Shown: in pieces, positions 1 to 11,400 of the stretch
Layout of the letters: each line of letters starts with the position of its first letter
How positions within the stretch are numbered: position 1 is the first letter of the stretch
NCBI GenBank assembly: GCA_000512085.1
Contig: ASPP01007421.1
Location: 1-30,058, forward strand
Length of the DNA stretch: 30,058 nt
DNA from: Reticulomyxa filosa
Lineage: Eukaryota; Foraminifera; Reticulomyxidae
Reading direction: 5' to 3'
Position numbers and translations under genes: made by a program
The notes under the pieces: model-generated
Told to the model about the DNA's origin: nothing
What the model saw: the letters and a program-made list of their open reading frames with translations, nothing else
The model's database searches: none

Positions 1-2366
1 ATACAAAGAAAATACTTTCAAACTACTAAAAAAAGAATTTTTTTTTACCGTGATAAAAAATCTTTTTTTACTAGTTGAAAACTTTCAATATCTGATATTG
101 CGATTTTGCGCGAGATCCGATATATACAAGATAACAAAACACCCAAGATGAACAGCCAAAACAAAATAATATTAACAAAAAAGAATGTCGAACAACTTTT
201 CTATTAAATAAGCCTAAATGGCATACCAACATTCACATGCTTTCTTTAATAATAAGTGTTTAAATTTTATTTTTGTTTTAGTTTGCTTTAATTTGTTAAA
301 AGAAGTGAATTGAATATCAATACTTCGAAAACAAGTCTCAGATGATTCGGTTGAGCATTGGCATTACTCCTGTAATTCCCCCTGACCATTCCACAGGGAA
401 GAGCCAAATTTGTTTTCACAACCGTTGATATCACCGTACAACCTTTGAGATTTTATTTGTTTTTTGATATTTTAAAGATTAAATTAAAACTTAAAATTTT
501 TTTTCTCACTTGCTGTTGTTGATTGTGTGTTAGTTTTTGATATGCTTTGTTGATATTTTCCTTTTTTTGTTTGTTTTTATTAGAGTACTGTGTTCCTTTT
601 GAGACGAGGTGCTCGTTTTAACTTGGATCTTATTTTTGCTAAAAAAAAATTCTTAGAACGAGGTGATAGGGCAAAAAGAGTGTGAGTTGAGGATGAAGCG
701 ATAGAGTAGTCTAACACTTGACACGCCCCCACTGCAACCCATCTAAAAAAAAAACCTTAGTGTGTATTCGGTGTTAGTGAGATGCTTGGTTACGATGTTT
801 TTTCCTTTCTTTGAAATTTCAATATTACAACATTCTCCAAGCTAAAAAAAAAATAGTCATTGTTATTAAAAAAAATAAATTATTCTTCTTTCTATTGACC
901 CTTTCTTTTGGTTTTTAATGTCCATTATTATTTTCATTTCCATTTGATCTTTGCCCTTTGGCAGCATCGTATAAGAATAATTCTTTGGCTGCCGCTGCGC
1001 ATTTGATTTAATTAGAATGTGTTTAGATGCCTTCTTCTTCAGGAATGTATTTTCCTTCATTGTCAATTTAATACCAAGCTTTTCTCTTGCTTTGCTGGTC
1101 ACATCATTATGTAAGATTGATTATTCTGATTGATTGCAAGTTCGTGATTAATTCAATATTCAATAGATATAATTCTGTCAGAAGATTTGATATCATATAA
1201 TGAATGTATAATTCATGTATCTATTGTATTAAATATCGTTTTGTGAAATGATAAATTGAATCTTGTTAGAATTGCAGCTGATTTGACTCAACATCATATA
1301 TCAGTTGCATTCCTGAATAATCACATATTGAACTCCTTCTTTACATAGCAAAGAACAAATAATATATTTGTTAATGGACTTATACTTCAAGATATACAAT
1401 GCCACGATATTTTCTAGTCATTTTAGTAAATTGTATTGCATTCATTAGTGAACGCGATGTCATTTGTTAGTATTACTGTCAAAGTTGAATTGAATTATTA
1501 TTTGTATAACATCCAAAGATCATATTCTCCAAAATTTTGAAAGCTGCAAAGTTTGTGATCGATACCATACAAATTTCATTAAAAAATTAATTTTAAATAA
1601 TCCAAAAAAATTCCTTTTATTCTTTTCTGCTCTTTCTTTCCAACAGTTCTTGTTAATTATTGCTTCAGTATATCTAATGACTATTTTGAAAATTTCTTTC
1701 AATAGCTTTAGAATGGCAAGTATTCTTAATTTCAGAAATTTTCTCATCGAAATACAACCTTTTAAGTAAAAGTTAATATTGATTATGAATTTAGTCAATA
1801 TTACTTTTTTTTTTCACAAAAAAAAAAAAGTATAACTTTTGCATTTGTAAAATATCAAAACTTGTAAATTTTTCACAAACGCAGTACTGTATCCAAAATA
1901 AACATCAAATCTCTGCAGGTGTTGAAGTATTTTGCACTCAATAACATTCAATTTTATTGTTAAGTTAAATAAATATGAGTTATTCTAGAATTTTTTAAAA
2001 GCGAGTGTTCTCTCTATTTAACCTAAAGTTGCTTAGAGGAAAACTACTCCCATGTCTTTTGTTTCTTTTTAAGGGGTATTGGCGAAATAAAAGTGATTTT
2101 TTTTGTTTGTCCAACATTGCAGCTCTGAGACTTATTTTTCTCAAGATGTAAATATTTTTTTGTGTCATAACTGTAATAAACTTTACAGTGATTTTAACAT
2201 TTGAGTTGTATTAAAAATGAATAAAAATTGGCATTTTGCCATATCTAAAACAATGATTCGGGTGACAACACATAACCTTACTTTATACCGTTTGTTGCTG
2301 GACCTTCAGAAGGAAGTCTTTGTATGGCACGACTGATTCCCTGATTTTTTTTCTTACGCATTAAAC
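1..2366. other. AT-rich stretch without a supportable gene
   Basis: No gene is supported here. The stretch is AT-rich, full of A and T runs, and its open frames are short and show no recognisable family or domain. The most protein-like piece is a Lys-rich minus-strand frame at 866-1102 that lacks a convincing start and any homology I can name. The last few hundred bases must hold the promoter and 5' UTR of the GH31 gene that starts at 2367, but no TATA-like or initiator site can be singled out in such AT-rich DNA. No tRNA-like or rRNA-like sequence was seen. Confidence 0.6.
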
Positions 2367-5300
2367 ATGACTATGGGCTCGTCTTACTTGCTCCTGGCTG
2401 CTTTAACTTTGGGACAATTAACACTAAGTTGGGATTTGTTGAATTATGACCCTGTGGCAATGCCTACCTCGACAGTAACAGTTGGTAACGTTACCCGGTT
2501 TACAGTGCTGACTGAACATCTGATACGCATGGAATACAGGTAAAAATGCGTTTTAAAGAAGAAAATAGAACCAAAAAAAAGGTGTGTATTGTAAACGGGA
2601 GGAAGTGAGGAAGGAATATTCGAAGACCGTGCTACAGTTGCAATCGTAAACCGACGTTTACCAACCCCGAAATTCAGTCAATATATATCGAATAATGAAT
2701 TAACAATTACCACAGCTGCACTTGAGCTGAAATATATGATTGGGGAGCCACTTGGCCCCATGTCGCTTGTAATAAATGGATACAATGTGTCAGGATTGGC
2801 ATTCCAATATGTACCCACCGGTGACCCATTTGAGTTTTGTGAAAGAACAAATATACGTATCAAAAGAAGGGTCGTTGTATTACGTTTGAAAACCTGGCTT
2901 TTTTCACAAACAAAAAAAATGACAGTGACAATAGTTTGAGTCGGAACGTATTTGGAACCATTCGATCATTAGATGACGTGAACGTGCCCATTTCATTGAA
3001 TTGCACCAATGTGAGTTGAACAAATGTTGTAAAAATTGAGACTACTGTATGTTTGTGAACTTCGATAGAAGAGTGTACCAAAAAAACATACAGCTGCAAG
3101 GTGAAATCGTTCATGGAGAAAGCTTGCATTGCACGTGGTCAGTATTTGGTCGAAATGGATATGCGTTGATCGACGACACCAACACGACCATCATTGAAAA
3201 TAATTGGATTCCAGTCGATGATTGGCGGAACAATAACGATCAAGACTGGTATTTTTTTGGTCATGGCTTAGATTTCAAACAGGCTTTGCATGATTTCTCT
3301 TTAATCTCTGGAGCTATTCCAATGCTTCCGAGATATGCTCTCGGTTATCTTTCACTTTTTTTTTTTAAAAAAATGAGCTGTGAATCATCAATTTTCTTTT
3401 AAACTTCAAATTAAGGTTCGATGCATTGTCGTTGGTATGATTACGGCGACTGGAACCTTCGTGAAGCTGTTCGAAATTACGAAGACCGTAATTTACCATT
3501 GGACGTTGCTGTCATTGATATGGTTTGCTAACAATCAAACAAAATTTATATACGTACATGTATGTGTTTGAAATATTTGTTTGCACTTTTTCAACGACAC
3601 AAGGATTGGCACATATACGGGCCTTGGGGTGCTTACACTTGGGATTATCACTTGTTTTCCAATCCGAATATTACGCAATATTGGTTTAAACAAAAATCGC
3701 TGCGAACTGCTGGTAAGTTAGTACATTCTACAATCTCATGACACAAACACAAAGACAACTAATCAAAACAAACAGCAAATCTGCACGACGCCAATGGCAT
3801 TGCGACCTACGAACAATACTACCCGGTTTGTAGAAAAAAAAAGAGAAGGAACAAAGCGAAGGGAACAAACTCTTTGCTTAAATAAAAAAGGAAGCAGCGC
3901 AAGCATTGAACTTTGACACATTACAAGGAGACATAATGTTCAATTTGACCAATGAAACGTATATGCTGGTATTAGAAGACGTCGTATTGTATCCCATATC
4001 ACAACGAACAAACGACCCCAGTGCTTCAGATTGGATAGGGTCTGATTTGTCCGCGCAACAACAAAGCAAAAAACGTCGTTATTTGCGAAAGCAGCGCGTT
4101 GCCAACAAACATTATTTACACAGCGCTTCCACCAAGCATCCTCAATCACAAGAGCCTCCTACCATGGATGGATTTGATTTTTGGTTAGCTTTTTTTTGTC
4201 TTCTTTCTCTCTTCCCATCTGTCTTTATGTCACACTTTCTGCTCATGTCCGCATATTACATCAAAACAATAGGTGGATTGATTGGCAGCAAGGGCAATAT
4301 TATGGTAAGTCAGTGTGCGGTTTTTCTCTTTTTTTTTAACATGACATTGTCTTGTTTTTCCATTCAAAAACAAAAATCAAGGAATCTATTACTCAAAAAT
4401 AAATCCCACCATTTGGTTAAACTATGTCCGCGCTACGGATCACATTCGACGAAATGAAAATGTGAGAGGAATGGTGTTGGCAAGATATGGCGGATACGGA
4501 AATCAACGATATCAAGTAGGGTTCTCTGGTGATGTAGGACATAATTGGCAGTTGTTTTCTTTTGAGCCTTATTTCACCAGTACTGCTTCCAACGTCGGAT
4601 ATGGATATTGGTCTCATGACATCATGTCCGCTTTTTTTTTTGTGCGACAAAGTTACAAAATACCAACAGCAAAACGTCTTTTTTTTTGTATGTACGTCAT
4701 AAATACAGGGGCGCAGCTGGGGATGATGAATTGGATACTCGATGGGTATGTTGTATATGTATTGTTTTTTTGAAAAGTAAACAAATAGAATTTGGATAAT
4801 AGATCCAATTCGGTACGGTCAGTCCAATATTTCGCACACACGATGCTGGTGAAGCTACTGGCGAATGTGTTGACACTTCCAAAGGCTGTCCCTTGGTAGA
4901 CATATGGTTAAGATTTACGCTCACGTCTTTTTGTATTTTTAAAATGAAAAGTAATGTATTAAACCCACTCTACTTCGCACGAAAACGCAAAAAAAAAAAG
5001 GACACACCCTTGGAAAAATTTCAACATTGAAAGACAAGCACTGCAGCAAAGATCCGAGCTGTTGCCATATTGGTACAATGCTTCATATGAAGCATTTCGA
5101 ACCGGAGTGAGTATCATTCGCCCTTTGTATTATGTTGATCCTGACTTAGGTTTGTGTACTGAGAACACACAAACAAAGTCCATTCTTTGTCCAATTTTTC
5201 CAAAACAAAAATGATACACACATTTGAACTGAAGACGAAGCATATTTGAGTGGGCACGAATATTACATTGGCCATCACATATTGGTAGCACCAGTAACGA

Positions 5301-6423
5301 ATACGTCGGGTGGTAGTTTCAACTTAACTCAATGGAATGTCTGGCTTCCTCCGGGAGAGTGGTATGAAGAGCACAGTGGACGATATTTTGATGGCAACAC
5401 CCAATTGGCACGTTGGTTTGATTTAAGCGAAATTCCAATGTATATAAAAGCTGGGGCCATTCTTGTCAAACAGCCTTTTGAGCCTCGTTATACTTTAGGT
5501 AGAGCCGGAATGACTCATTACACTCATCTCCGCTTTGAAATTTATCCGAGATCGGATGTCTATGCAGGAAGCACTCAGGTTTTGTTATACGGAGGATGTA
5601 TCAACAACAATTTGAGGACATAAACAAAACAAAAAAAGGTATATGAAGATGATGGATTTACGTACGACTACTTAGATACAACAGACTCAAATAGCCATGC
5701 ATTTACTTATTTTGAGTACACACTGAATGGCTCTAATTTTCAAGCACAAATTAAAACAATTGGTGATTACGAATATTTTCCAACTCGAAGACAATATTCG
5801 ATTCTTGTATGTTGTTCACTTTAAATAGGAGTTTCTTAAAAATAAAATAAATCTGTGTTGTTTGATCGAGTACAGATACGTAATGTCCTTCCGCCCAACG
5901 TTGTACGCTGCGGTAATCAGCTAATGTCTTACGTGTATAATTGGTTTGATGGTGGTGATGGGCTTGAAGGATGGTATTTTGATGGTATCAAAATGGCTGT
6001 TGTTGTCAACTGTCCTAACGTCACAACCAGGTTAAGTTGTTTGTTTAATAAAAATTCCAATTTATTTTTTAAAGAAAAAAACAAAACAGTACTGAATTTT
6101 CAATTGAAATGGTGTTTAACGACGAATGGAGTAATGATTTGAAAAAAACGGATGGAATGAAAGGAAAAATATACCGTAGTTATTTATCCAAAAACACGTT
6201 AGATGAGCAAAATGTCCCCTATGGCTCCACCCGTGTCAATTTGACCGATTGTGCAGAGATGGGATTCCATCTAGGAAATATTGCCACTGATTTCAATTCT
6301 TTTCAAAGCTTGGTAAGTAACTTTGACACACTCTTTAGTGCTGCCATCAATCAAGTTCAAAACTTGCAAGGTGTTGATTATAACCGAGAAAGATATGCTA
6401 TTAATTTGTTAGAAACAATTTGA
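2367..6423 (+). CDS. Secreted/lysosomal glycoside hydrolase family 31 (alpha-glucosidase type), 17 exons
   Basis: Retaining glycosidase expected to cleave alpha-linked glucose (or xylose) from non-reducing ends, probably secreted or lysosomal. Proposed exons: 2367-2539, 2606-2810, 2870-3010, 3094-3343, 3416-3522, 3604-3712, 3776-3825, 3891-4183, 4273-4304, 4382-4625, 4709-4745, 4803-4906, 5001-5149, 5235-5578, 5639-5806, 5876-6030, 6090-6423. Phases join throughout, giving about 964 residues. A hydrophobic signal peptide (about residues 1-21) follows the ATG. GH31 landmarks run in order: FEDRA, YALIDD, LPLDVAVIDM then DWHIYGPWGAYTWD, ANLH, WWIDWQQG with the nucleophile Asp (about 446), NPTIWLN, RYGGYGNQRYQVGFSGD with the acid/base Asp (about 504), YWSHDI, RWIQFGTVSPIFRTH, LLPYWYNA, LVAPV and VYEDDG. 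An insertion of about 50 basic residues (384-436) precedes the nucleophile. The exon 2/3 junction is the weak point: 2811-2869 could instead hide a frame error. Family is certain, substrate is not. Confidence 0.93.
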
Positions 6424-6786
6424 AGAAACATTTTGTTCTTCAATTATCAAAAAATATTTTATCTTTGCACTCTTTACTTAATTTTTTATCGCTGATTTCG
6501 ATTTATTACAAAAAAATCTTAATGAACATCCACAAACATTTAACATGTTCAAAAACAGTACTTTTTGTAATATTCAAAATAGGATTTTTTTAGTTGAAAA
6601 CGTTTGTAGATCTTCAGAGGATTTGTTTGTGATCAAGTTATACACACCAGCTGATTGTATTTTCGATAGAATGATCAACAGTTCGCGCAGCTAGATTATT
6701 TCTTAAGAAGATCCCCATAGCTTCCCACGAATTATAGAAATAAAATATTGCAACGCCTGGATCCAAATTTTGCCGATTACAAAGGA
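6424..6786. other. Convergent intergenic gap with possible polyadenylation signal
   Basis: This gap lies between the stop of the GH31 gene (+) and the stop of the membrane-protein gene (-), so it should hold both 3' UTRs. An AATAAA at 6739-6744 could serve the plus-strand transcript, about 316 bases after its stop, but it falls close to the end of the opposing gene. Nothing else is visible. Confidence 0.4.
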
Positions 6787-8098
6787 TTAAACCAAGACTT
6801 CATGTGGGGAATCAAAACTATCAACAAGTACTACAAAATTTTTTCCAAAGAGAATTGTCTTAAAACATTTTTCCATGCATGCTCGAGCGTGTACATCCGT
6901 ATGGCTGTAACCACAAGTGCAGATCAGTTGAAATATATGATCCATCCAATTAAACGACAAAATCAAGACGATCAATGAAAAGACAACACCAGTGGCAATA
7001 AGTGTAGACAATTCTTTAGTTGCAAATGTAAGTCCATAAATAACCACGACTGATACTAATGTCCACATATATAAACAAGCCAATTTGTAGGTTGTGTGTT
7101 GTAATACAAAAACTTCTTGTTGTTTGTGCAAGTTGTAATTCAATTGAGCATGCGATTGACTGGGAGGAGTCGACGGTCGATCAATCACAGAACCTTTTGT
7201 GTATAAAGTACATATACATATTAGAGGATAGTGCAAGAAGGTAAACAGAGTAAAGAAAACGATTGGCGTGGAGTGCCAGCAAACTCGTGTGATCGAGCAA
7301 GTGTTTCATAGACAAATTTGCAAATTTTCTTAATTTCCAAACGAAAATGATTCCTAGTGTTATAGAAGTGAAAAAATCGATAACAGTGAAGACAGCACCA
7401 GCGTCAGTGATGGAATTGCAGCCAAATGCGTGCAGAGAAAACAAATAAAACCACCAAGCTACGACATAACTTAAGATAATCCATGCGATATACAAATAGA
7501 GAAAACGCAGATTGAACTCGTACATCGAGCCCAAAAAACAGAAATAAATGCGATACACATATAATAAGTATAAGCCGACTCTTTCGATTATTGGTAATGA
7601 AACAAAAATTTCGTGCTGTACGCAGACTGATATCCACGTAATATTAAAAAATATTAGTGGAACATTTCTTAAAATTTGAAATACTACATATACAAAAGTT
7701 ACTGCAACCACCACACATAACAATGTCTTCACAATTTTATCAGGTGCGTCTACTGTCTTGTACACGATTTTGTGTGTTGCTATACTTTTGCTTTGAGCCA
7801 AGTCAGGGAAATCTGAAGTCTTCTGCTCGCTCCCTTGCATTGGTCCATCAAACCAACGTGTAGCAGTCATTTCTGATCTATTTCCAGCAGGGCTGTTTTG
7901 CACAGTTGATTGACCCTTTTCTACATCTGTTACTATAACGTGATCGATTACAGGATACGTTATGCGATGACTGAAAAAAGAGTACAGCAACGTGTAGTAT
8001 ACCAAGCCACAACAGACGAAAAACAAAATAAAATCCCAGATGACAAAAAATATGGCCGAAGAAAGGCTGTCAAAATACCCTTCCCAATAAATCTTCAT
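6787..8098 (-). CDS. Multi-pass membrane protein of unknown function (7TM-like), junction unresolved
   Basis: I do not recognise the family. From the only in-frame ATG (8098) the frame runs about 305 residues. A first hydrophobic helix (about 14-40) is followed by a polar loop of about 80 residues (Ser-, Glu- and Asp-rich), then three or four more hydrophobic stretches rich in Tyr, Phe and Trp, including a run near FLYLYIAWIILSYVVAWWFY. The first frame stops at 7181. A second minus-strand frame (from about 7236 down to 6787) continues with two more helices and a Cys/His-rich tail, giving roughly seven membrane segments in all. The two frames overlap near 7180-7236, but no GT...AG pair keeps phase there, so either a cryptic short intron or a one-base error joins them. 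The topology is receptor-like, but no GPCR signature motif was seen. A transporter or a lineage-specific membrane family is equally possible. Confidence 0.6.
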
Positions 8099-8477
8099 TG
8101 GCCGCTGTAGCAAGAAAATACGGAGGAAGTACAAATTTTTTTTCTCTGTTGGCCTGGTCGTCTGTTCCCTTTCTTGTTAAACAGTGGGATATTTGTTCTA
8201 GAAAATCCAATAAAAATTAAGAAGATTTATTTGCTTAACGAAACTCCCAAAGTCTCAGTAATTACTCGTGCAAATGTTAGAAAGTTTTATCACATTGAAA
8301 AAGAAAACAGCAAAAGAAAAGGAAAAACAAATACAAATGAAGTAAAAATTTGCACGTTGTGTCATCTTATTGGTATAAAGTTAATTATTGCTGGAAAAAA
8401 ACTTAGTTGCGTTTTAAAAACATTTTTTACGTCAAAATTGACACTAGTTTGTTTGCTCTCCTTCTGAGATATCTTCT
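8099..8477. other. Short intergenic gap, minus-strand promoter and 3' UTR
   Basis: Between the start of the membrane-protein gene and the stop of the RABL6-like gene, both on the minus strand. A TTTATT at about 8225-8230 (AATAAA on the minus strand) lies about 250 bases past the RABL6-like stop and could be its polyadenylation signal. Open reading in the membrane-protein frame continues up to a stop at 8177-8179 with no further ATG. Nothing else is seen. Confidence 0.4.
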
Positions 8478-11400
8478 TCAACTTTTTTTCACACGACTTT
8501 TTTTTTTCTCTTTACCTTCGTTTTCTGCCGCACGGTTTTTTTTTATATGCTGCGACACACAAGCAATCACTGAGTATCTTTTCAAAAAAGATAAAAATAT
8601 AAAATAAAGTATACCGTGTCGTTTTTCTTTGTTTTTTTCTTGGACTTTTTTTTCTTTTTCAGCTTCAATGGATTTGATTTGTTGCTTTGTTTTTTCTTTT
8701 TCGAAATTTCCTTTTTCGTTGACCGGCTCAGTTTTGATGGTTGAAGAGCCAACACGTTGGAGGAAATCTTCTTCTAATTCTTCACTATCCGTCAATTGAA
8801 CAGTGTCAACAACTTTTTGAAGTTTGCTTCTTTTTCCAATCGAAGATTTTGAGGATGCCTTTACATTTTTTTTGGAACTTTTTTTGGCCCCTTTTTTACG
8901 TTTGTTATTTTCTTGACTACTATCATCGTCAGATGTATGTTTTTCATTCTCAACACTATCCTTATCGTCATCCTGTTCACGCTCATTTTCATTTCTCTCC
9001 CCTTCACTGTTACCATCGCTGCTGGCCTCTCCTTTGCGAGGATCAGCTTTTTGTAAGTTTTGGATTGAATCAGATATCTTTAAAGTTGTGTCTGTCTTTT
9101 CATTGGATGATAGCACTTTTTCTTTGTTTTCGATTGTACTGTCTTTCAAGGTATTGATTATATCTTCCTTACGGCTTTGTGTACTTGTTATTGGCTCTGA
9201 ATCTTTTTTTAACTCCTCGATTTTTCCAATGCTGTTTTGTGATCGATTTGCTTCTGTTGTTGCTATTATTGTAGTTGGCGCTGTTGGTACTACCGTTGCA
9301 ATTTCCTTCTCTTTTTGTAATGACTCTTTATGTTCCTCAGGCGCGATCGATTGCGCTGCTTGTTGTGTGGCCGCACCGGTCAAGTTCGAACTACTCTTTT
9401 CGTTCTTTCTACTCTTATCTTCAGACGCCGCTGGCAAGGTAACTGTAGGCGTGGTCGCCAATGGAGGAGGCGGTTGAACTGTTGTATTTATTTCGACGGT
9501 GTTATTTTGAGTGTCTCCTAGGACTTGAGTATTATCTGATTTGGATGTGTCGGATACAATCTGCTTTGGTGTTTTTGCATCCGTTTGTTTCTGTTCTTCT
9601 TTATTTGTGGGATCATTATTCGTTAAAGAAATGTTGGTTTTGACGGTGGTCGCTATTGTATTATTTTCTATGCCTTTTTTCTCTACACGAGCTTTTGGAG
9701 TTATTTCATTGACATCATCGCTTTCACTTTCATTTTTCTTTTTTTTTTTTTCTTTATTCTTGTTCTTTGTATCCATGACTTTTTCGTTTTTTTAGGAATA
9801 ACATCTTCGTCGTCACTTATTTCTGTTTCATCCAATGCTATTGGTCGAATTGGTCTTGTTTTTATTTTTTTTAGTTTGTCATTGGATTTGGATCCTGCAC
9901 TTTTTTCTCTTTTCTCGCTTTCTTTCACACGTTCTTTCTCTTTTTCCTCTTCTTCTTCTTCTTCCTCTTCCTCCTCTTCCTCCTCTTCTTCTTCCTCTTC
10001 TTCTTCTTCTGGCTCTTCTACCACTTGTTTCTTCCCTTTCGACGCTCTAGCAGCCCCGTCTGTTGTGCACATTAAAAAAAAAAGATAATAAACTAAAGAC
10101 AAATAAAGTTGCAAAAAATACCATTGAAAAAATCATCGTCCAAGCTCCCAGCTTCAAATGTATCAATGTCTTGTTCTTCGTGTTGTGACTTGGTTTTCAA
10201 AGTGGATTTGAGTTTGTTACCGTCGTTGGCAGTGATTTTCCCATTTGTGGATACTGTTTTGGCTTGTTTGTTTTTATCATCCATCTCTTCTTTCATTTGT
10301 TTTTTCTCCCTTTGTTCTTTTTCTCTTTGTTCCTTTTCCCGTTGTTCTTTTTCTCTTTGTTGCTGTTCTTGAAACAGCGGCAGATCTTTGCTGCTGGTCA
10401 CGGTTTGTTTGACCCGTGGCGCGGGAATATTATCCAACGAGGCAGTGGCTGGACTATCGGGAGTGGGCACATGTTTTTGTATCGGCGGCTCAGTGCTATT
10501 TGGACTAGTACCAGTCGGAAGAGGAAGAGGAGGTGGAGGCGGAGGTGGGACTTCTGCGTTTGCATGGCTTTCGTTCGTTTTTGCTGTCGCTTTGCCGAGA
10601 TGAATGCCTTTGGGGCCTATCAAGCCAAAGCTCTGGTGCGGCTGTCTTTGCAAGTAACTGGCGTAGTCGTGGTTCTTTATTAATGTATCAACCTCGAGCT
10701 GAGATTGGTCCAACTCGAAGCGCACACGATCCAATTCTGTCTCCAACAGTTTACACTATCAATACACACAAATTGTAGCCATGAGAACAATAGACCATTT
10801 TACTGTTTATTTGCAAAGATTTGTATATAAATATATTTATTTATTTATATGTACATATATATCTTCTTCCTCTCTCTCTCTCTACTCTTTTCAAACTTTC
10901 ATACGCAAAAATGGGACCGATAAGAACGTATACAATTCCTTCATCCCAAAACAATCTTTCAGCGACACTTCCAAATGTCTCACGTTTTTAGGCTGTTTCG
11001 CCATGAATTCCTTTATCTCTTCGCTTGTTAATGTCCAATAGTGATTTAAGTCTTTCTTTATAAACTGTTTTGTTCAAAATTGATTTTGAAACAGCTTTTT
11101 TTTGATTTGGTTAATAAAACAAAGTTATTTTGCAAACAACATAACACCGACTTAACTAAAATTAACACATCAATATTTTCATTTACTTCGGGGAGTCGAT
11201 TTTTGACATATTCTAATGTCCATTTTTGCGTTGGATCGACCATAAATATGACTGCGTTTGTTCCTGATAGGTTGTGATAAGTGAATATATTTGGTATGTT
11301 GGCACTGTCAAATTGCACTGAATGACGAAATAAATACATTGATAATAATATTATTCATAATTAGAAATACCTTTGTAAACATCGACACAAGAAGCGTCCA

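Noticed and set aside
866-1102. Lys-rich minus-strand open frame of 78 codons
   Set aside because: No in-frame ATG with upstream context, no splice-linked exon, no recognisable family, and the sequence is as AT-rich as its surroundings.
1520-1798. Minus-strand open frame of 92 codons
   Set aside because: Ile-, Phe-, Lys- and Leu-rich translation typical of random AT-rich DNA; no domain or splice context.
8741-10683. Plus-strand Ser-, Phe- and Leu-rich open frames opposite the RABL6-like gene
   Set aside because: They are the reverse of the poly-Glu, Lys-rich and Pro-rich coding tracts on the minus strand and have no independent support.
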